From an uncultured Anaeromassilibacillus sp. (lineage in GTDB: Bacteria; Bacillota; Clostridia; Oscillospirales; Acutalibacteraceae), in NCBI GenBank assembly GCA_945988865.1, contig CAMFTQ010000010.1:1-10376 (forward strand): a stretch of 10,376 nucleotides of DNA. The letters are read 5' to 3'. The notes under the pieces are model-generated. The model searched no databases. It was not told the DNA's origin and worked only from the letters and a program-made list of their open reading frames with translations. Below, piece by piece: positions 5,440 to 10,376 of this stretch; positions within the stretch are counted from its first letter, which is position 1, and every line of letters starts with the position of its first letter. A program made the position numbers and the translations under genes.

Positions 5440-6679
5440 GCCATTCAGCGAAAAACAGCTTTTGACTCTTTCGTGGTGGTGTGACGGCTCAAAATATAAA
5501 AGCTGTGACGCCATTATCTGTGACGGAGCTGTCAGAAGCGGAAAAACCTTTTGTATGTCGGTTTCTTTTATTGCGTGGGCGTTCTATCGGTTTGAAAACT
5601 CTTCGTTTGCGCTTTGCGGAAAAACAATACGGTCGCTTCGCAGAAACGTTGTAACGCCGATTATACCTGTTCTAAAGGAGTTAGGCTTTGCGGTGAACGA
5701 CAAGGTGTCGTCAAATATTTTAGAAATTACCTTTCGCAAAAGGACAAACAGATTTTACCTTTTCGGCGGAAAGGATGAGTCGTCAGCCGCATTGATTCAG
5801 GGTATGACATTGTCGGGAGTGCTGCTCGACGAGGTGGCTCTGATGCCCAGATCGTTTGTAGAACAGGCGCTCGCCAGATGCTCCGTTGCAGGCTCTGTCT
5901 TTTGGTTTAACTGTAACCCCGAATATCCCCAGCATTGGTTTTACAGAGAGTGGATTTTAAAGACAAAAGAGAAAAACGCTCTTTATATTCACTTTACAAT
6001 GCAGGACAACCCCTCGCTTTCTGTGCAGATGATAAAGCGGTACGAAAGCCTTTACAGCGGTGCGTTTTACAAGCGGTTTGTAAAGGGCGAGTGGTCGGCG
6101 GTTTACGGTGCTGTTTATCCGTTTATGGATAAGCAGAATATGTATTGCCCCGTACCCGATGGAGGATTTACGGAGTACGCTGTATCGTGCGACTACGGTA
6201 CGGTAAACCCTGCCTCCTTTGGACTATGGGGCAAAAGAACAGATGCGTGGTACAGAATTGACGAGTATTACTTTGATTCACGTGCAAAGGGCTTTCAAAA
6301 AACAGACGAGGAGCATTACAGTGCGCTTTTAGAGCTTGTCGGCGACAGACAGTTATCCTGTCTTACGGTGGACCCGTCAGCGGCGAGCTTTATTGAGGTA
6401 ATACGCAGACACAACAAATTCAGCGTTGTTCCCGCCAACAATAATGTGATTGACGGAATACGAAGAGTGTCTGATGCGCTTAAGCAGGGACAGATAAAAA
6501 TCTGCAATAATTGTCTTGACAGTATGCGTGAATTTTCACTTTACAGGTGGGACAGCAGGGGCGGTAACGATTGCCCCGTAAAAGAGAACGACCACGCTAT
6601 GGACGATATACGTTACTTTGTAACGACTATTCTTAACGGCGGCAATGACGAGTTTTTTGCTATTGCCGCCGAAAGATAA
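5429..6679 (+). CDS. terL: Phage terminase large subunit (PBSX XtmB-like)
   Basis: This is the ATP-driven motor and nuclease that cuts and pumps phage DNA into the prohead. The protein has 416 residues. The ATPase domain shows Walker A GAVRSGKT (33-40), Walker B VLLDE (131-135) with the catalytic Glu135, and the coupling motif FWFNCNP (158-164). The RNase H-like nuclease domain shows SCDYGTVNP with Asp255, TVDPSAASF with Asp315, and NDHAMDDIRY with Asp388 and Asp392. All the key acidic residues are present, so the enzyme looks active. The start is the ATG at 5429, with GAGGA 11 bases upstream, overlapping the small subunit by 11 bases. An in-frame ATG at 5390 would overlap it much more. The motif order fits the PBSX/XtmB branch of large terminases. 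Confidence 0.96.
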   Translation: MKFKPFSEKQLLTLSWWCDGSKYKSCDAIICDGAVRSGKTFCMSVSFIAWAFYRFENSSFALCGKTIRSLRRNVVTPIIPVLKELGFAVNDKVSSNILEITFRKRTNRFYLFGGKDESSAALIQGMTLSGVLLDEVALMPRSFVEQALARCSVAGSVFWFNCNPEYPQHWFYREWILKTKEKNALYIHFTMQDNPSLSVQMIKRYESLYSGAFYKRFVKGEWSAVYGAVYPFMDKQNMYCPVPDGGFTEYAVSCDYGTVNPASFGLWGKRTDAWYRIDEYYFDSRAKGFQKTDEEHYSALLELVGDRQLSCLTVDPSAASFIEVIRRHNKFSVVPANNNVIDGIRRVSDALKQGQIKICNNCLDSMREFSLYRWDSRGGNDCPVKENDHAMDDIRYFVTTILNGGNDEFFAIAAER

Positions 6680-6693
6680 CAGGAGGAAGAAAA

Positions 6694-7875
6694 ATGAATT
6701 TGTTTTCTAAAGTCAGAAAAAAAGATGCAGCTGCCGAGAGTAAACAGACATCAACGGTGTTTACTGCGCCGTCAGGCTTTAGCAGTCATCCGTTTTCTGC
6801 ACTTAACAATTATGTTCCTCTGACAGACTGCGAGCTTTCGCTTTACAGAGCGCTCAGGGAGGCTGTGCCGATTATAGATGCGGCTATCTGCAAAACCGTC
6901 AGGCTTATCGGCGACTTTAAGGTGCAAAGCCTTGACACTTCGGCACAAAAGCTACTTGACGAATTTTTAGATAGTGTGGACTGCGGTACAGCTAAAGGAA
7001 TTATGCCGTTTATCTACAGCTATCTTGATTGCTTGCTGACCTTTGGCACAGCGGTAGGTGAAATGGTGCTAAGTGCTGACGGCTCTTCGCTTATGGCGCT
7101 TTACAATGCAGATTTAAGCGACATTACTCTAAAACAGGGCAACAGTCCGCTTGATATTATTGTGTGCAGACGTGACGTGCAGGCAGAGCAAATCCCGTAT
7201 CAGTCGCTTGTGCTGAAAACGCTTTTAAACCCACAGGCGGGTACGTGCAAGGGTACGTCAGTTATGCAGGGACTGCCGTTTGTAAGCTCTGTATTGCTCA
7301 AGATTTTTAACTCTGTCGGCACAAACTGGGACAGAGTGGGCAACGTCCGTTTTGCCGTTACATATAAGCCGTCCTCCGATACAAGCGGTGTGACGGCACA
7401 GAAAAGAGCGACAGAAATTGCACAACAATGGAGCAAGGCTATGCGCTCAAAGCAGGTGTGCGACTTTGTGTCGGTGGGCGATGTTTCTATTAAAGTAATC
7501 GGTGCTGAAAATCAGATACCCGACTGCGATATTCCGATAAAGCATCTGCTTGAGCAGATTGTTGCAAAGCTGTCTATTCCTCCGTTTCTGTTGGGACTTA
7601 GCTGGTCAAGCACAGAGAGAATGAGCAGTCAGCAGGCGGATATTCTGACAAGCGAGCTTGAATATTACAGAACGCTTTTAAACCCTGTGATAAAACAAAT
7701 CTGCTCTATGTGGCTAAGGCTCAACGGCTACGGTGACGGTGTGAAAATCGAATGGAGCAACATCAATTTACAAGACGAAACAGAGCTTGCACGTGCAAGA
7801 CTTTTAAATGCACAGGCAGAAAGCCTTGAAGCAGAAAACAAAGCAAAAATGCAGAATTCGGAGGTGGACGCTTGA
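6694..7875 (+). CDS. Phage portal protein
   Basis: The portal forms the twelve-subunit ring at one capsid vertex through which DNA enters and leaves. The 393-residue protein is compact for a portal. It has the usual layout: a variable N-terminus, ALREAVPIIDAAICKTVRLI (53-72), a helix-rich middle, and the C-terminal block KLSIPPFLLGLSW (292-304) followed by SSQQADILTSELEYYRTLLN (311-330), which is typical of portals. The last 30 residues form an Ala/Glu-rich helix (ETELARARLLNAQAESLEAE). The start has AGGAGG 7 bases upstream and lies 14 bases after the large terminase stop. The end overlaps the protease start by 4 bases (TTGA). The position directly after terL, as for PBSX XkdE, supports the call. 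No fused minor head domain is present. Confidence 0.9.
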   Translation: MNLFSKVRKKDAAAESKQTSTVFTAPSGFSSHPFSALNNYVPLTDCELSLYRALREAVPIIDAAICKTVRLIGDFKVQSLDTSAQKLLDEFLDSVDCGTAKGIMPFIYSYLDCLLTFGTAVGEMVLSADGSSLMALYNADLSDITLKQGNSPLDIIVCRRDVQAEQIPYQSLVLKTLLNPQAGTCKGTSVMQGLPFVSSVLLKIFNSVGTNWDRVGNVRFAVTYKPSSDTSGVTAQKRATEIAQQWSKAMRSKQVCDFVSVGDVSIKVIGAENQIPDCDIPIKHLLEQIVAKLSIPPFLLGLSWSSTERMSSQQADILTSELEYYRTLLNPVIKQICSMWLRLNGYGDGVKIEWSNINLQDETELARARLLNAQAESLEAENKAKMQNSEVDA

Positions 7876-8873
7876 ACAGGGATAAAACGGTTAAAAACAA
7901 AAACACAGCTTTGGCAGATACTATAGCTTCAGAGCATACAGTGACAGACGATGAGCTTGCGCTTATCAACAAATACACAAGGCGACAGTTTACGTCAGAC
8001 GAGGTGTATGTTTTTTCGGTGGTGCTTTGCGACAACGACATTGACAGAGATTACGAACGCTTTACGGTTGAAGCTCTTTTTGAGCTTGAAAAGCTGTTTG
8101 TCGGCAAAACAGGAATACTTGACCATAATCCGTCTGCATCTAATCAGACGGCAAGAATTTTTGACTGCAAGGTTGAAGCGGTAGCCGGCAAAAAGACAAA
8201 GACAGGCGATGATTATTTTCGCCTGACGGCACGTGCCTATATGCCGAAAAGCGAGCAAAACAGCGAGCTTATCCTGTCGCTTGACAGCGGAATTACAAAG
8301 GAGGTAAGCGTTGGCTGTGCAGTGGGCAAAACGGTATGCTCAATCTGCTCGGAGGATATGAGCTCACATTTGTGTTCGCACAAAAAGGGAGAGAGCTACA
8401 ACGGTAATTTGTGCTACGGTATGCTTTGCGAGCCGTACGATGCGTATGAATGGAGCTTTGTGGCTGTTCCGGCACAGCCAAAGGCAGGCGTTATAAAAAG
8501 CTATAAAAAGAAAACAGAGGTGACATCATTGACAGAAATTTTAAAAGCACTTGAAACAAAAGAAACGATTACTCTTGACAGTCATCAGTCAGAAAAGCTC
8601 TGCGGATATATTGCACAGCTTAAAGAGAAGGCACAGCAGGGTGAAATGTACTGCGAGCAGCTAAGAAAGAGCATCTTAAGCTTGACAGCTGTTGCAGAGC
8701 CTGACATTCCCTATAACGCTATGGCAGGTGTAGTCAAGAAGATGAGCATAGACGAGCTTGTGCAGTTTGAAAAATACTACAAGGGCAAGCTCCGTCGCAA
8801 GCCATTATCACCACAGCTTTGCAGTGAAAAGAAAGCAGTGGCAGAGTTTAAAAACAATGAATTTAAAATTTGA
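7872..8873 (+). CDS. Prohead maturation protease with a likely C-terminal scaffold region
   Basis: This protein most likely cleaves capsid and scaffold proteins during head maturation. The N-terminal 210 residues follow the HK97-type (S78) protease pattern: VVLCDNDIDRDYERFTVEAL (50-69), then GILDHN with His85 as likely catalytic histidine, ARIFD, and GITKEVSVGCAV with Ser146 as likely nucleophile. EWSFVAVPAQPKAGV (193-207) closes the domain. A Cys/His-rich insertion (Cys156, Cys159, His166, Cys168, His170, Cys181, Cys186) follows the serine. Residues 220-333 are hydrophilic and helix-prone, as in a scaffold, and no separate scaffold gene is present. The start is TTG 7872, with GGAGG 7 bases upstream, overlapping the portal stop in TTGA. 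PBSX XkdF occupies the same slot. The catalytic residues are inferred from pattern only. Confidence 0.8.
   Translation: MNRDKTVKNKNTALADTIASEHTVTDDELALINKYTRRQFTSDEVYVFSVVLCDNDIDRDYERFTVEALFELEKLFVGKTGILDHNPSASNQTARIFDCKVEAVAGKKTKTGDDYFRLTARAYMPKSEQNSELILSLDSGITKEVSVGCAVGKTVCSICSEDMSSHLCSHKKGESYNGNLCYGMLCEPYDAYEWSFVAVPAQPKAGVIKSYKKKTEVTSLTEILKALETKETITLDSHQSEKLCGYIAQLKEKAQQGEMYCEQLRKSILSLTAVAEPDIPYNAMAGVVKKMSIDELVQFEKYYKGKLRRKPLSPQLCSEKKAVAEFKNNEFKI
8517..8873 (+). other. Possible internal start giving a separate scaffold protein
   Basis: Inside the protease gene GAGGTGA (8517-8523) stands 5 bases before an in-frame TTG at 8529. This is as strong a ribosome site as those in front of the accepted TTG starts at 7872 and 10291. 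Translation from there would give a 114-residue protein equal to residues 220-333, beginning MTEILKALET. It starts exactly where the protease domain ends and the helix-prone tail begins. Lambda makes its scaffold Nu3 from an internal start in protease gene C in the same way; use of this site is inferred. Confidence 0.45.
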
Positions 8874-8889
8874 TTTCGGAGGGATATAA

Positions 8890-9228
8890 ATGAACGTAAA
8901 TTTTAACGGATATAACGAAAATGTGATTACCTTTATTGCCGACAAGTCGCTGACAAAAGAGGGTGTGCCTGTGAAAATCAGCGGTAACGGCACTGTAGCT
9001 CCCTGTACGGCTTCAGACAGCAAGCTGTGCGGAGTGTGTGTAAATGTAAGAGATGGCTATGCCACAGTACAGCTTTCAGGCTATGTGCGTATGCCGTTTA
9101 CAGGAAACGCAGCCGTAGGCTTTCAGAGCATTAAGCCTGCTGACGGCGGCAAGGTTACAATAGGCACAGGTGGCAGAGAATGTCTTGTGACAGACTTTGA
9201 CAGTCAGCATATCGGCTTTATTCTTTGA
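8890..9228 (+). CDS. Capsid cement/decoration protein, DUF2190-like
   Basis: This small 112-residue protein probably binds the outside of the assembled capsid and stabilises it. It is glycine- and valine-rich with a beta-strand character: VPVKISGNGTVAPCTASDSK (26-45), LCGVCVNVRDGYATVQLSGY (46-65), then MPFTGNAAVGFQSIKPADGG, and it ends GFIL. This alternation and the position directly before the major capsid gene match the DUF2190-like decoration proteins of many tailed phages. The ATG at 8890 has GGAGGG 6 bases upstream and lies 16 bases after the protease stop. Four cysteines (39, 47, 50, 98) are unusual for so small a capsid protein. The family assignment is by pattern only; the role is also supported by gene order. 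Confidence 0.75.
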   Translation: MNVNFNGYNENVITFIADKSLTKEGVPVKISGNGTVAPCTASDSKLCGVCVNVRDGYATVQLSGYVRMPFTGNAAVGFQSIKPADGGKVTIGTGGRECLVTDFDSQHIGFIL

Positions 9229-9251
9229 TAAATTTGAAAGGGTGATTATTT

Positions 9252-10262
9252 ATGGCAAATTATGAAAACATTACTTTAGAAAAGGGTATGTATAGCGTTA
9301 AGGGCAAAAGTATGACAGATGTACTCGAGGAGCTTGACCCGTCAGAAAACTATGCAGGCACTTCGCTTGCAGGACTTGACGCTTTTTCACGTCAGCTTAA
9401 ACGCTTTGACATCAAGGTAAGCGGTAAAGGCTCTGACTGTGTTGAAAAGTTTTTCCAAAGCTCCGGCTCTGCCGCACTTTTCCCTGAATATGTAAGTCAG
9501 GCTGTAAGAGCAGGAATGGAAAGCGTTGATATTTTACCAAACATTGTTGCAACCGTTACCAACATTGACGGTATGGATTACCGCACAATCACTTCAACTC
9601 CCGAGGAGGACGATAAGACGCTCAAAATCGTAGGCGAGGGTGCGTATATTCCGCAGACAACTGTAAAAACTCAGGAAAATCTTGTAAAGCTCCACAAAAG
9701 AGGCAGAATGCTTGTAGCATCATACGAGGCTGTAAGATTTCAGCGACTTGACTTATTCACCGTCACATTAAAGCAGATTGGCGCATACATCGCACGTGCT
9801 CAGCTTAAAGACGCAGTTGACGTGCTGTTAAACGGTGACGGCAACAATAACCCTTGCTCGGTCATTACGGCAGAAACAGACGGCAAGCTTTCGTACAACG
9901 ATTTAGTAAGCCTCTGGGCAGGAGTCAGCCCTTATGAGCTTAACACTATCTTAGCTCCGACAGACGCTATGAAAAAGCTCCTTGCGCTTGACGAGATGAA
10001 GGACGCATCATCAGGCCTTAACTTTCAGGGAACAGGCAAAATGATTACTCCTATGGGCGCAACGCTTCTTCACGCTCAGTCAATGGAAAGCGGTAAAATT
10101 ATCGGTCTTGACAAAAACTGTGCGCTTGAAATGGTGCAGGCAGGCGACATTGTGACAGATTACGACAAGCTCATTGACCGTCAGCTTGAACGTGCGTCAA
10201 TAAGCTGTATTGCCGGCTTTGCAAAGATTTTCAAGGACAGCGCAAAAGCCTTGGAATATTGA
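9252..10262 (+). CDS. Phage major capsid protein, HK97 fold
   Basis: This is the main shell subunit of the phage head. The protein has 336 residues. After an N-terminal arm comes a region FFQSSGSAALFPEYVSQAVR (67-86) usual for phage major capsid proteins, an extended-loop segment KIVGEGAYIPQTTVKTQENL (125-144), and the long spine helix with RMLVASYEAVRFQRLDLFTV (152-171), IGAYIARAQLKDAVDVLLNG (176-195). The C-terminal A-domain includes TILAPTDAMKKLLALDEMKD and ends GFAKIFKDSAKAL. Proteolytic removal of the N-terminal arm by the upstream protease is possible, but no site can be assigned by eye. The start is ATG 9252, with AAAGG 9 bases upstream, 23 bases after the decoration gene. The call is strong from context and pattern. 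Confidence 0.92.
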   Translation: MANYENITLEKGMYSVKGKSMTDVLEELDPSENYAGTSLAGLDAFSRQLKRFDIKVSGKGSDCVEKFFQSSGSAALFPEYVSQAVRAGMESVDILPNIVATVTNIDGMDYRTITSTPEEDDKTLKIVGEGAYIPQTTVKTQENLVKLHKRGRMLVASYEAVRFQRLDLFTVTLKQIGAYIARAQLKDAVDVLLNGDGNNNPCSVITAETDGKLSYNDLVSLWAGVSPYELNTILAPTDAMKKLLALDEMKDASSGLNFQGTGKMITPMGATLLHAQSMESGKIIGLDKNCALEMVQAGDIVTDYDKLIDRQLERASISCIAGFAKIFKDSAKALEY

Positions 10263-10290
10263 TTTGAAAAAATTTTCAGGAGGTGAGCTG

Positions 10291-10376
10291 TTGAACATTG
10301 ACGATATTATTGTAAGAATTAAGCTCATTTCAAGCCTTGATGATGAGGAAATTTCAAAATGGCTTCCTGTGTGCCG
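10291..10376 (+). CDS. Start of a further head gene, probably head-tail connector (partial)
   Basis: Only the first 28 codons are inside the window. AGGAGGTGA (10278-10286) stands 4 bases before TTG 10291, the strongest ribosome site in the module. The visible protein starts MNIDDIIVRIKLISSLDDEE and contains ISKWLPVC. It lies 28 bases after the capsid stop. In this gene order the next gene is usually a small head-tail connector or adaptor, and the short acidic, helical start fits that, but the family cannot be confirmed from the fragment. Confidence 0.7.
   Translation, partial: MNIDDIIVRIKLISSLDDEEISKWLPVC

Noticed and set aside
7763-8258. Two minus-strand reading frames over the portal/protease junction
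   Set aside because: They are antisense shadows of two well-supported phage genes with good ribosome sites.
1-10376. CRISPR array, tRNA, rRNA, insertion sequence or defence genes
   Set aside because: No spaced repeats, cloverleaf structures, rRNA stretches or transposase motifs were seen on either strand.

Overview
The window looks like a chromosomal segment of a low-to-mid GC, spore-forming Firmicute, most likely a gut Clostridia member (Ruminococcus/Oscillospiraceae type). The reasons are the spore maturation pair spmA-spmB, an AbrB-type regulator, AGGAGG-type ribosome binding sites, frequent TTG and GTG starts, and a hairpin-rich dispersed repeat at the left edge. The genus is inferred from general character, not from a marker gene.

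Left part (1-3190, genes on the minus strand): a three-gene operon read right to left. It encodes an OmpR/PhoB-type response regulator, a membrane sensor histidine kinase and a single-pass membrane-anchored protein of unknown function that overlaps the kinase gene by 8 bases. A good sigma-A-like promoter lies about 65 bases upstream of the regulator. A strong hairpin closes the far end, next to the dispersed repeat.

Middle (3141-4863): a short AbrB/SpoVT-type DNA-binding protein with a C-terminal four-cysteine knuckle is read leftward from a near-perfect TTGACA-17-TATTAT promoter and ends at a terminator that overlaps the response regulator promoter. Divergently, spmA and spmB are read rightward, 4 bases apart, and end at a textbook intrinsic terminator. 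They are polytopic membrane proteins needed for spore core dehydration in Bacillus.

Right part (4936-10376, all plus strand): the head and packaging module of a tailed phage, in the order small terminase, large terminase, portal, prohead protease with a likely built-in scaffold, capsid cement protein, HK97-fold major capsid protein, and the first 28 codons of a further gene, probably a head-tail connector. The first three genes and the order resemble the PBSX xtmA-xtmB-xkdE layout. Genes are overlapping or separated by at most 28 bases, so they form one late operon that continues past the window. No integrase, repressor or attachment site is visible between spmB and the terminase genes, so whether this is an intact prophage, a remnant or a domesticated particle cannot be decided here.

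The most interesting point is in the protease gene. A strong internal ribosome binding site and in-frame TTG at 8529 could produce a separate 114-residue scaffold from the 3' end of the gene, as Nu3 is produced inside lambda gene C. The same protease also carries a Cys/His-rich insertion just after its predicted catalytic serine.
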